Below are positions 49,974 through 58,393 of a DNA stretch of 64,000 bases, piece after piece. The stretch is from Ferrovibrio terrae_A (GTDB lineage: Bacteria > Pseudomonadota > Alphaproteobacteria > Ferrovibrionales > Ferrovibrionaceae), in NCBI RefSeq assembly GCF_943372915.1, contig NZ_CALSAN010000008.1:62001-126000 (forward strand), in the 5' to 3' direction. Position 1 is the first letter of the stretch. Each line of letters starts with the position of its first letter. The position numbers and the translations under genes are program-made. Under the pieces are notes generated by a model. That model worked only from the letters and a program-made list of their open reading frames with translations. It was not told where the DNA came from and made no database searches.

Positions 49974-50720
49974 TCAGCCGCGGCGGAACGCCTCATTCAG
50001 AATGGCAGGGGCGTTCCGGTCGGCAATTTCCAGAACCAGCTTGCGTCGCACGGCCGTGGCGAAAGACTCGTAATCGCGGGCCGGCACCATGAAGGCACCG
50101 GGGCCACCGATCACGTTCTTTTCGTAATACTCGTCGATATCCGGCTCCAGATGCAGGATCGGCAGTCCGTTGATCACAATGCCGGCGGCGATGGCCGCCT
50201 TGCGCGCCTCGGCCGGGCCCGGGCCGGTGTTGTTGCGGCCATCGCCAGAGACATCGATCACCCGCCGCGCGGCCTGCACCGGCATATTGCTGAGCAGGCG
50301 GTGGCCGAACTCTATGGCGCCGGTTGGCGATGTGCCGCCGCCGAAGATGGTGCGATCGGCCCGCTCCATCTGGCTGGCGAATTGCCGGATGTCTTCGTCA
50401 CTGCGCAAGACCGTCCACGGCAAAATCAGCGTCTGCAACGCATAGCCTGACCACTGGAAATAGCAGACGGCGACAGCGCCATGGATGCCGGAGCGGATCG
50501 CCCGCATCACTTCCTTGCTGCGGAACGCCTCGCCATAGCCGCGCTGCTGCAGGGCATAATGCTCGGCATGGACACTGCCGGAACAATCGGCCGCCAGAGC
50601 CAGGGCCAGATCCACCTGGCGTGGCTGGGCTATGGTCTCTCGAGGGAAAGATAAGGCAGCAAGGGAAGCGCCGGCCGCGATCAGCAGGGATCGTCGGTCA
50701 GGTCTGCGGCGCGCATCCAT
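49974..50720 (-). CDS. DUF1194 (von Willebrand-like) exported protein
   Basis: This 248-residue protein has a twin-arginine-like signal (MDARRRPDRRSLLIAAGASLAALS). A vWA-type fold follows with VDLALALAADCSGSV, in which the DxSxS metal motif reads DCSGS, then TSPTGAIEFGHRLL and VIDVSGDGRNNTGPG. DUF1194 proteins are of unknown function, probably binding metal and partner protein in the periplasm. The stop directly abuts the hss stop on the other strand. An ATG at 50741 is a possible longer start. Confidence 0.82.
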   Translation of the reverse strand: MDARRRPDRRSLLIAAGASLAALSFPRETIAQPRQVDLALALAADCSGSVHAEHYALQQRGYGEAFRSKEVMRAIRSGIHGAVAVCYFQWSGYALQTLILPWTVLRSDEDIRQFASQMERADRTIFGGGTSPTGAIEFGHRLLSNMPVQAARRVIDVSGDGRNNTGPGPAEARKAAIAAGIVINGLPILHLEPDIDEYYEKNVIGGPGAFMVPARDYESFATAVRRKLVLEIADRNAPAILNEAFRRG

Positions 50721-50902
50721 CGAGTCGTCGCCCAGCTGCATCGCACAACGATAGCAAGAAACCGTCAGCCGGGGGGATTCCAGATATCGCATCACAGAAT
50801 CTACCCCGCCCCAGATGCCCCGGAATTTCCATAAGCCACTGAAATTAATGAGTTAAAAACACCACCTTTCCTGTGGATAAACCATTTGGTAACCTTGTTG
50901 CC

Positions 50903-51184
50903 ATGCCCAGTCTTGCACCACAGCTGTCTGCCGAAATCGCCAAGGTGATCCTCCCGGCGGGGACACGGTCGCGTTCGGAGATCGTGGGCAATGCGAATGG
51001 CGTCGCCGGCGTAGAGGTGATGCTGCAGCAGCTGCTGAGAATCCGTGCGGAACTGGGCGGCCCTGATAAAGCCCGTCAGGAACGGGAAGCGACGGTGCGT
51101 GAATTTCACAGTGCACCGATCACTTATAACGGCTACGGCGTTGGCCGCTCGGCACCGGCAATGTCGATCTACATTATCGCCTGA
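50903..51184 (+). CDS. hypothetical protein (93 aa)
   Basis: A small open frame with codon use like neighbouring genes. Residues include IAKVILPAGTRSRSEIVGNA and the C-terminal YGVGRSAPAMSIYIIA. No Shine-Dalgarno is obvious at the ATG 50903 or at the GTG 50873 (ten residues longer). No family recognised. It lies just upstream of the LPS glycosyltransferase genes. Confidence 0.45.
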   Translation: MPSLAPQLSAEIAKVILPAGTRSRSEIVGNANGVAGVEVMLQQLLRIRAELGGPDKARQEREATVREFHSAPITYNGYGVGRSAPAMSIYIIA

Positions 51185-51277
51185 CAGCGCAACGCCTCAG
51201 GTCAGACTTGTACCCGGTCGAGAAAGCCAGTATTCGGCGGAACAGTTGTTGTTTCCGTCCAGCCTGCGGCTTTGCCG

Positions 51278-52252
51278 ATGCCCGCCTCGCCTGAGATCAG
51301 TTTCGTCATACCGGTCTACAACAAGGCCGATGTGCTGCCGTATGTGATCCGTGCGCTCGCGGCACAGCAACCGCGCCCGGATGCAGAGTATATTTTCGTG
51401 GATGACGCATCCTCGGATGCCTCGGTCGCCGTGCTGGAACGCGAGGCTCCCGCTGCGTTGCGGATGGTGACGGTATTGCGCAATACCGGGAATGCCGGCC
51501 CCAGCGTGCGTCTCAACCAGGGGGCAGCCCAGGCGCGTGGCCGCCTGCTTTGCCTGATCGATGCCGATGAACTGATCCTGCCCGATGCCGTGGCGCTGAT
51601 GCAGCAGGCCTTGCAACTGCACGATGCCGATATGGCGCATGGCAAGGTGATCCGTTCCACGCTGCCGCCGGCGCAGATCGTGCCGGCGGCACTTGGCAGC
51701 ATGCCGGATTGCAGGACTGGCGACCGTCCGCTGCAGATGATCCTGCAAGGGCGCGGCTTCGTGCGCATGACATGGCTTGTGGAGACCGCACTGTTCCGCG
51801 CTGCCGGCGGCTGCGACACGCGTATTTTCATCCAGGATGAAACGCTGCCGCTGCGACTGGCCGCCAAGGCCCACCGGCTGGTTGATTTCCGTGGCGGCAT
51901 GACCCTGGCCCCACAGACAACTTCGCATCTTTCAGCCGACAAGCGGCAGCAGCATCACGACCGCTTCTTTGCTTATTATAACCTGCTGGCCGATCAACCC
52001 GCATTGCCAGCCAAGGAACGCCAGCTGATTGCAGCCACCTGTGCATCGATCGCCTGGAAGGCCGTGCGGCGCAGCGGCCTGCCCCTTGCACAATTCGCAA
52101 CGCTCGGCGCATACCTGCAGGGTAAAGCCGGCATGGCCGTATCGGCAGGCTTTTTAGATCGTGCGGCTGCCGCCTTCCGTGCCCTGCCCGGCATCCGCCA
52201 GGCCGCCCCATCGATGCAGCCCTTGCTTTCACCATCCGCCCCGCCATCATGA
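51278..52252 (+). CDS. glycosyltransferase family 2
   Basis: This 324-residue GT-A fold enzyme has the classic start ISFVIPVYNKADVLPYVIRA, the DXD-like region FVDDASSDAS and CLIDADELILPDA (metal/nucleotide-sugar binding), plus a downstream ED-like segment IQDETLPLRLA. It transfers a sugar in lipopolysaccharide or other surface polysaccharide assembly, on the cytoplasmic side of the inner membrane. Its stop overlaps the O-antigen ligase start by 4 nt, so the genes form one operon. Confidence 0.9.
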   Translation: MPASPEISFVIPVYNKADVLPYVIRALAAQQPRPDAEYIFVDDASSDASVAVLEREAPAALRMVTVLRNTGNAGPSVRLNQGAAQARGRLLCLIDADELILPDAVALMQQALQLHDADMAHGKVIRSTLPPAQIVPAALGSMPDCRTGDRPLQMILQGRGFVRMTWLVETALFRAAGGCDTRIFIQDETLPLRLAAKAHRLVDFRGGMTLAPQTTSHLSADKRQQHHDRFFAYYNLLADQPALPAKERQLIAATCASIAWKAVRRSGLPLAQFATLGAYLQGKAGMAVSAGFLDRAAAAFRALPGIRQAAPSMQPLLSPSAPPS

Positions 52253-53523
52253 TCAGAACCGATATCGCATCCCTCGAACTGCCGGCTATGCAGGACTGGA
52301 CCGGGGTGCTGCGCCGGATCAACCAGATCCTGTTCGCCCTACTACCGCTGCTGCTGCTGTTCTGGCGTGGCGGCGCCGATGCCGCGGCCAGCATCATCGG
52401 CATCAGCTTTCTTGCCGTTGCCATTTCCCGCCGCCAGTGGGGCCTGGCTACACATCCGATGCTCGCCGTACTGCTGGCCATCTGGGTGCTGCTGAATGTT
52501 CTGGTCTCGCCGCTGGCCGTAGATCCTGCAGCATCATTCACACGCAGCGTGGCCTGGTTGCGGTTTGCCCTGCTGTTCGCGGCAACCGTCACCTGGCTGA
52601 TCCAGTCGCGCCGCGATCTCGGTCTGATCGTCGCCGTCTGGGGCGCTACCATTGGCTTCTGCATCATTGATGGACTGGTTCAGCTGGTGCGCGGCACATC
52701 GTTGACTGGCCATCCGATGTACAATGTGTTCCGCCTGACCGGACCACTCGACCGACCGAATATCGGCATGTTCGTCGTGCGTATCGGCTTTCCCTTGCTG
52801 GCAGCAGCGCCACTGTTGCTGGAGGGTACGCGTTCGCGCGGGGCCATGGCTTCAGCCGCGATACTGGGCGCCATCGGCTTCGCCTTCATCCTGCTGACCG
52901 GTGAACGCTCGGCCGCACTGGTTGCCCTCATCGCCGTGCTAACCAGCATTGCAGGCAGCGTACTGGTTTTCCCGCGCTATCGGCTCTACGGCGTCAGTGC
53001 GCTGATCCTGCTGGTCGCCTGCATCGGTGGCGTCGTTGCCAGCAGCCCGCGGATCCTTGATCGCATCAAGGAATTCGCGCGCGTGATTGAGCAGTTCTCA
53101 AAATCCCATTACGCGGAACTGTTCACCATCGGCCTGGATGTATGGCGCAGCTATCCGGTGTTCGGCGCCGGCATGAAGAATTTCGAGAGTGCCTGCTGGG
53201 CCATTGCCGGCCATTACGTCTCTGACGGCTGCCCGACACATCCGCACAATGTCTATATCGAATGGCTGGCCGAAACCGGTGCCATCGGCCTGCTGTTCTA
53301 TCTGGTCTTCCTGGGCCTTCTGCTGCTGGCAGCCTGGCCCCTGCTGCGTGGAACTACCATGACCCGCATCACCGGCCTGCTGGTGGCCGGCGCCCTGCTG
53401 GTGCTGTTATTCCCACTGATTGCCAGCCAAAGCATGTTCAGCAATTGGCCGGCACTGGTGTTCTGGAGCGGCCTGTCGATGACCATGGCCATAGCACGGC
53501 TGGCCCTGAAAGAGGCGGCCTGA
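52249..53523 (+). CDS. O-antigen ligase family protein (WaaL-like)
   Basis: This 424-residue inner-membrane protein has about 10-12 helices and a large periplasmic loop carrying PTHPHNVYIEWLAETGAIGL. This contains the conserved HxHNxYLExLxExG motif of Wzy/WaaL ligases. An upstream FTRSVAWLRFALLF region also fits. It joins O-antigen or a similar chain from undecaprenyl-PP to lipid A-core at the periplasmic face. It overlaps the upstream glycosyltransferase by 4 nt. Confidence 0.88.
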   Translation: MIRTDIASLELPAMQDWTGVLRRINQILFALLPLLLLFWRGGADAAASIIGISFLAVAISRRQWGLATHPMLAVLLAIWVLLNVLVSPLAVDPAASFTRSVAWLRFALLFAATVTWLIQSRRDLGLIVAVWGATIGFCIIDGLVQLVRGTSLTGHPMYNVFRLTGPLDRPNIGMFVVRIGFPLLAAAPLLLEGTRSRGAMASAAILGAIGFAFILLTGERSAALVALIAVLTSIAGSVLVFPRYRLYGVSALILLVACIGGVVASSPRILDRIKEFARVIEQFSKSHYAELFTIGLDVWRSYPVFGAGMKNFESACWAIAGHYVSDGCPTHPHNVYIEWLAETGAIGLLFYLVFLGLLLLAAWPLLRGTTMTRITGLLVAGALLVLLFPLIASQSMFSNWPALVFWSGLSMTMAIARLALKEAA

Positions 53524-53529
53524 GCCGTC

Positions 53530-54450
53530 ATGGCAGTCCTGGTCGTCAAGCATTCGGCCCTCGGCGACATGATTCTCGCCTTGCCGCTGCTACGGGCGAT
53601 CCGCCAGCATCATGCCGGCGAACGTATCGTCGTGCTGACCACGGCGCCCTATGTCGAACTGCTGCAACGCTCCGGGCTTGCCGACGAGGTCTGGGCTGAT
53701 CCGCGCCCGAAAGCCTGGCAACCGCTGAAGCTCTGGGCCCTGCTGCGGCGCATACGCCGGGGCGGATTCAACCGGATCTACGATCTGCAGGGCAGCCAGC
53801 GGACCAAAGGCTATTACCGCATGCTGGGGTCACCCGCCGATATCTGGGTCGGCAATGCCCCAGGCTGCCGCTACCACATTCCCGATCCGAGCGGGCCAAT
53901 GCATATTAGCGAGCTGCGACGGCGCCAGCTTGCCCTGGTCGGCATTCCCGACCCCGGGTTGCCGGATCTGAACTTCCTGCATGGCGATATTGCACGCTTC
54001 GCACTGCCGACACGGTTCGCTCTGCTGGTGCCGGGCGGCGCTCCACACCGGCCGGCAAAACGCTGGCCGGCCGCTCACTTCGCAGCACTGGGGCGGCATC
54101 TGCTGGATCAGGGAATCACACCCGTTCTGATCGGTCGCGCCGCTGAGCAGGCGGAGATCAGCATCATCCAGGCGGCATGCCCCGATGCCATCAGCCTCTG
54201 TGACCAGACCGCGATTGCCGATCTGGCCACCCTGGGACGCGTTGCCGCAGTCTGCATCGGCAACGATACCGGGCCGATGCATATCATCGCCGCATCCGGC
54301 TGCCCGTCGCTGGTGCTCTATTCGGCAGAATCCGATCCGCGCAAGGTATCGCCGCGTGGCGACTGGGTGCGCCTGCTGCAACGCCCGAGCCTGCAGGATC
54401 TCAGCGTCGCGGATGCGATTGCCGCCCTGCCGCCGTTCAGATCCACTTAA
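53530..54450 (+). CDS. glycosyltransferase family 9 (heptosyltransferase-like)
   Basis: This 306-residue GT-B enzyme starts MAVLVVKHSALGDMILALPLLRAI, the usual heptosyltransferase N-terminus. The nucleotide-sugar domain has LLVPGGAPHRPAKRWPAAHFA and the C-terminal CIGNDTGPMHIIAASGCPSL motif of GT9. It adds heptose or another sugar to LPS core. It is the third gene of the LPS cluster, 6 nt after the ligase. The last 14 nt overlap the convergent HPP gene. Confidence 0.93.
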   Translation: MAVLVVKHSALGDMILALPLLRAIRQHHAGERIVVLTTAPYVELLQRSGLADEVWADPRPKAWQPLKLWALLRRIRRGGFNRIYDLQGSQRTKGYYRMLGSPADIWVGNAPGCRYHIPDPSGPMHISELRRRQLALVGIPDPGLPDLNFLHGDIARFALPTRFALLVPGGAPHRPAKRWPAAHFAALGRHLLDQGITPVLIGRAAEQAEISIIQAACPDAISLCDQTAIADLATLGRVAAVCIGNDTGPMHIIAASGCPSLVLYSAESDPRKVSPRGDWVRLLQRPSLQDLSVADAIAALPPFRST

Positions 54451-54910
54451 GCGGCCAGCGCGGCCCCGGCCGCAGCCGGCTCCAGACCAGCACCGCCACC
54501 AGCATGATCAGCAGGGCCGGCAGCAACGGATAGGCCAGGAACAGCCAGCTGCTTTTCAGGTTGAGCACGATCAGCGGATTGGCACCGGCCGGCGGGTGCA
54601 TGATGTTGAGCAGCTTCATCACAATCGCGATCAGAGCCACACCGACGCCCATAGTCCAGACATTGCTGCCAAACACCTGCAGCAGCGCAATACCAATGGC
54701 AGCGCCGAGCAGGTGTGCAGCAAGCACGGCAACCGGTCGTGATCCTTCATGGGTCGGGAAGCAGAACAGCAGAATCGCGGTGCTGCCCAGCGAGGTGAGC
54801 GCCAGGCCATGTTCGGCGTCGATCAGCCACAGCACCAGGCCAAGGCACGGCACGATGCCGGCAGCGATCCACAGCAGCTCCAGCAGGCCGGCGCGATTCA
54901 GTCCCGTCAT
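54437..54910 (-). CDS. HPP family integral membrane protein
   Basis: This 157-residue protein with four or five hydrophobic helices carries the diagnostic segment LLNIMHPPAGANPLIVL. HPP proteins occur in bacteria and plant chloroplasts, where some take part in nitrite transport; the general function is unclear. It is the last gene of the kinase / hydrolase / HPP operon, overlapping the hydrolase by 4 nt and the convergent GT9 gene by 14 nt. Confidence 0.88.
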   Translation of the reverse strand: MTGLNRAGLLELLWIAAGIVPCLGLVLWLIDAEHGLALTSLGSTAILLFCFPTHEGSRPVAVLAAHLLGAAIGIALLQVFGSNVWTMGVGVALIAIVMKLLNIMHPPAGANPLIVLNLKSSWLFLAYPLLPALLIMLVAVLVWSRLRPGPRWPLKWI

Positions 54911-55917
54911 TCCCGCTCCTTCATTTCCGCAGCACTGAACAGCGGCAGTTCGGTCCGCTCCGCGCCTGATGGCAGGACTGTCTGGCGGTTGTCGATCCAG
55001 GCGGCAATATCGCGCCACACGGTTTCAGCCTGCAGATCGCGCAGCAGCATGTGCCAGCCCTGATCGTAGACCGCAACGCGCATATTGACATCCGGCGTCG
55101 CCTTCAGGGTCTCGACAAAGCGCTCGACCGGCGGCTGAGGAATCACCTGATCCTTGACGCCATAGAGCAGCAGCAGCGGTGTATTGGTCGGTCGTGCGAG
55201 CGCCGCCTCATCCATCAGGTTGACCAGGCCATGGATGGCATCCGCCCGCGTCGCCTTGATGAACAATGGGTCGCGCGATAATCGGCGCAGCATCTCAATA
55301 TTGTCGGAGGCCTGGATTTTCAGCCCGCTGCCGGTGAAGGTCTTCCATGGAATGGTATAACTGGCGAGCCATAACGTGGCGCGGTAGAGCAACGGCATGC
55401 TGCTGCGGCCCCAAACCGCCGGCGCCACCAGTACGACACCCGCCGGCCGCACCGCTTGGTTCCGCGTCAGGCCATGCAGCACCACGGCACCGCCCATGCT
55501 TTCTCCCAGCCAGTAAACCGGCACGCCGGGATAACGCTGAACCAGCACGGCATTCAGTTCAGCGAGGTCATCGGCCAGGCGGTTCTCACCAGGCCACAGG
55601 CCGGTATAGGGCGCGCGGCCAAACCCGCGCTGGTCCGGTGCATAGGTCATGATGCCACGCTGGGCCCACCACTGCGCCGCCTCGGTGAAGGCGGTGCTGT
55701 AATCGTTGAAGCCATGCAGCGCCAGGATGATGGCTTTCGGCTGCATCGGTTCCGCCGGCCAGCGGCGCAGCGGCAGTTCACGGCCATCCCCTGCCTGCCA
55801 GGCGGTCTCGTTCGCCACCATTGCCGGCGGCATCGCCATTTCGCCCGGCGGCTGCAGGCGTGGTGCGCAGGCCACCGCCAGCCAGCCAGCCAGCAAAATC
55901 AGGATGATCCGCATCAC
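54907..55917 (-). CDS. alpha/beta hydrolase lipoprotein (monoacylglycerol lipase-like)
   Basis: This 336-residue protein begins with a lipoprotein signal (ILILLAGWLAVAC). It has the hydrolase-4 fold motifs LALHGFNDYSTAF, APDQRGFGRA and the nucleophile elbow GESMGGAVVLHG. The catalytic Asp and His fit in YGVKDQVIPQPP and YDQGWHMLLRD. It likely cleaves an acyl ester of a lipid in the periplasm or at the inner face of the outer membrane. It overlaps the histidine kinase start and the HPP start by 4 nt each. Confidence 0.88.
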   Translation of the reverse strand: MMRIILILLAGWLAVACAPRLQPPGEMAMPPAMVANETAWQAGDGRELPLRRWPAEPMQPKAIILALHGFNDYSTAFTEAAQWWAQRGIMTYAPDQRGFGRAPYTGLWPGENRLADDLAELNAVLVQRYPGVPVYWLGESMGGAVVLHGLTRNQAVRPAGVVLVAPAVWGRSSMPLLYRATLWLASYTIPWKTFTGSGLKIQASDNIEMLRRLSRDPLFIKATRADAIHGLVNLMDEAALARPTNTPLLLLYGVKDQVIPQPPVERFVETLKATPDVNMRVAVYDQGWHMLLRDLQAETVWRDIAAWIDNRQTVLPSGAERTELPLFSAAEMKERE

Positions 55918-57356
55918 GCCACGCCCGCCAGCTGGCGCACCCGCGTAGCTGGAAAGATCAGCGTTGCCGTGGTGCCGGCACTCTTTCGGCTGGACAGGTG
56001 AATCTGGCCGTCATGCAACTCGATCAGCCGGCGCGTGATCGGCAGGCCAAGGCCACTGCCGCCGGCTTCGCGGGCGCGCAGGGAGTCGCCCTGCGAGAAG
56101 GGCTCGAAGACACGCTTGAGCTGGTGGTCGGTCATGCCAACACCGGTATCACGCACCCGGATCGCCAGGCCGCCATCGGTGAGCAAGGCCGCCGCAATCT
56201 CGACGTTGCCGCCTTCAGGGGTGAACTTGATCGCATTGCTGATCAGATTGAGCAGCATCTGGCGCAGCAGCCGTTCATCGGCATGCAACCGCGGCAGCAC
56301 GGCCGGCAGTGCCCGCTGTAAGGTGACCCCCTTGCCGTCGGCGGTGACGCCGACCAGCTCCAGCGCATGGTCAACCGCCTGCAGTACATCGAGTTCGCGC
56401 TCGACCAGATCCAGCTTTCCGGCCTCGATGCGCGACATATCGAGCACGTCGTTGATCAGCGACAACAGATGCTGTCCGCTTTTGACGATACCATCAATGT
56501 ATTCGGCATAGCGTGGATTATCGATCGGCCCGAACAGACCCTGGCGCATGATATCGGCAAAGCCGAGTACGGCGTTCAGCGGTGTGCGCAGCTCATGGCT
56601 CATGGCTGCAAGGAAATTCGATTTGGTGCGGCTGGCCTCTTCCGCTTCGCGCCGCGCCTGCTCCAGATCGGCGGTCAACGCCTGCATCTCGGCATGCGCC
56701 ACTTCGGTGGCGCGCAGCTGTCGCATCAGGGCATAGGCAAAACCCAGCACCAGCAGCCAGGTTGCAACGCCGGCGGCGATCAAAACGGTGTAAAGATTGG
56801 ATAACCGATCGCGAGATAGCTCAAGGCGCCGCAGGCCGATGGCATTTATCCCGTCAGCCAGGGCGTTGAAGTCGACATCCAGGGCCTGCGACTGCGCCGC
56901 CACGGCATGTGCTGCCCCCTGATTGCCCGCGGCAAAGGCCGTCAGCTGCATGTCCCAGCTGCGGATCGCCGGTTCAATCCGATACAACAGCGCCTGCAGG
57001 TCTGCATCGCCAGCATAAATGACGGCACCCGGTCCGCCCCGCATCTGCTGCAACCGGCTGAGCAACTGATCGTAATGCTGCCGCACCTCGGTGCTTTCGC
57101 GACCTGACGTACCGGTCAGAGCTTCCAGCAGGGCGATACGGAAACCCTGGTGGGCATTGCGGAACTGCACGCTGTCCCAGATCACCGTCTGGTAGGAGAT
57201 GCGGTTGTACTCACGCTGCTGGATATAGAAATACGTCGCCAGCACGATTGACAGTGCGACCACGGTGCCGACCAGCACCAGCACGAAACGTCGCGCGGCT
57301 CCGGCCAGCGCTTCGGGCTGCGGCTCGATTATGAGCGGGCTGAAACGGCGCGGCAT
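55914..57356 (-). CDS. membrane sensor histidine kinase
   Basis: This 480-residue kinase has TM1 (about 24-46) and TM2 (about 191-212) flanking a periplasmic helical sensor domain, then a coiled-coil linker (EMQALTADLEQARREAEEAS). The dimerisation domain follows with phosphoacceptor His254 in AAMSHELRTPLNAV, then an ATPase domain with N-box NLISNAIKFTPEGG, G1 RDTGVGM and G2 GGSGLGLPI. No response regulator gene is adjacent. It starts an operon with the lipoprotein hydrolase and HPP gene, which suggests it senses an envelope lipid or ion signal. Confidence 0.93.
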   Translation of the reverse strand: MPRRFSPLIIEPQPEALAGAARRFVLVLVGTVVALSIVLATYFYIQQREYNRISYQTVIWDSVQFRNAHQGFRIALLEALTGTSGRESTEVRQHYDQLLSRLQQMRGGPGAVIYAGDADLQALLYRIEPAIRSWDMQLTAFAAGNQGAAHAVAAQSQALDVDFNALADGINAIGLRRLELSRDRLSNLYTVLIAAGVATWLLVLGFAYALMRQLRATEVAHAEMQALTADLEQARREAEEASRTKSNFLAAMSHELRTPLNAVLGFADIMRQGLFGPIDNPRYAEYIDGIVKSGQHLLSLINDVLDMSRIEAGKLDLVERELDVLQAVDHALELVGVTADGKGVTLQRALPAVLPRLHADERLLRQMLLNLISNAIKFTPEGGNVEIAAALLTDGGLAIRVRDTGVGMTDHQLKRVFEPFSQGDSLRAREAGGSGLGLPITRRLIELHDGQIHLSSRKSAGTTATLIFPATRVRQLAGVA

Positions 57357-57467
57357 CAGGGCGAATCCTGTTGCCTCAGTCGCAGGTTATCCTGCGGCCT
57401 ACCGGTCCGATCCATCGTGGTTGAGCCCCCGTCCGTGTCAGCGGCGACATTCTGTGCACGCATCATC

Positions 57468-57528
57468 CACTCGGAGTGGCATTCCCGCCGGTAAAAATCA
57501 ATGGGCTTTTCGCCCGCGACTCCGAGTG
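57468..57528. repeat. inverted repeat CACTCGGAGT / ACTCCGAGTG
   Basis: The two 10-bp arms at 57468-57477 and 57519-57528 face each other around a 41-nt loop holding GGGC-TTTTC-GCCC. The left arm is itself palindromic (CACTC-G-GAGTG). It lies between the SDR stop and the kinase start, so it may form the SDR terminator or an operator. Not enough to decide. Confidence 0.4.
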
Positions 57529-57545
57529 TTACAGGCTTTCAGGCC

Positions 57546-58319
57546 CTAGAGGGTGCGAGTCTGGCCGCCATCGACATCGATCACGGCGCCATTTAGATAG
57601 GCCGCCTGCGGCGAGGCGAGGAAAGCCACGGCCCGGGCAATTTCTGCGGGTTCGCCGAACCGCCCGATGCCCATGCTGCGCGGCAGCTTGATGGCCGCCT
57701 CGGCCTCGCTGAGGCCCTGCTCCTTGGCGAAGCTGCGGATGCGGGTCTGCAGGCGCTCGGTGGCGATGGCGCCGGGGTTGATCGCATTGACCCGGACGCC
57801 ATCGGCAATGCCGCGGTCGGCCAACACCTTGGTCAGATTCATGCCCGCCGCGTTGACCGAACCGCCGATGGCGAATTCGGCCTGCCCGGTGCGGCCGCCG
57901 ATGCCGATGATGCTGATGATGCTGCCCTGTCGCGCTTTGAGGTGCGGCCAGGCGGCGCGGCTGAGCCGCATGGCGCCAAAGAATTTCAGTGCGAAGCCAT
58001 CGGCCCAATCATCATCGGTCAGCGTCATGAAATCGCCGCGCTTGGTGGCGCCGGCGTTGTTCACCACCAGATCGACGCCACCGAATTTTTCCACGGTGGC
58101 AGCCACCACCTGCGCCGGCACTGCCGGATCGCGCAGATCCACCGCCTGCACCAGGCTCTCGGTCTTCAGGCCGCCGGCCACGCCGTTCAGCAGATCGGTC
58201 GAGCGTGCCGCCAGCACCAGCTTCATGCCTTCCGCTGCGAGAACCTCGGCAATCGCCTGCCCGATGCCCTTGCTGGCACCGGTGACAATCGCGACCTTGC
58301 CGTCGAGTTTCAGATCCAT
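57546..58319 (-). CDS. short-chain dehydrogenase/reductase lacking the YxxxK catalytic pair
   Basis: This 257-residue SDR-fold protein has the cofactor motif VTGASKGIGQAIAEVL (residues 12-27), NNAGATKRGDF (about 87) and C-terminal INPGAIAT. At the active site the usual Tyr-x-x-x-Lys reads G-S-V-N-A in the segment IGGSVNAAGMN: Gly152 and Asn156 replace Tyr and Lys. The family position is clear but classical dehydrogenase chemistry is doubtful. It is divergent from the 2,4-dienoyl-CoA reductase-like gene, which shares its control region of 74 bp. Confidence 0.88.
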   Translation of the reverse strand: MDLKLDGKVAIVTGASKGIGQAIAEVLAAEGMKLVLAARSTDLLNGVAGGLKTESLVQAVDLRDPAVPAQVVAATVEKFGGVDLVVNNAGATKRGDFMTLTDDDWADGFALKFFGAMRLSRAAWPHLKARQGSIISIIGIGGRTGQAEFAIGGSVNAAGMNLTKVLADRGIADGVRVNAINPGAIATERLQTRIRSFAKEQGLSEAEAAIKLPRSMGIGRFGEPAEIARAVAFLASPQAAYLNGAVIDVDGGQTRTL

Positions 58320-58393
58320 GCAATCCTCCTGATGGCGTCGGACACGACGCCTGCGCTAAGCTTTCCGTCAATCAATAGAATATGGGAGGCGAC

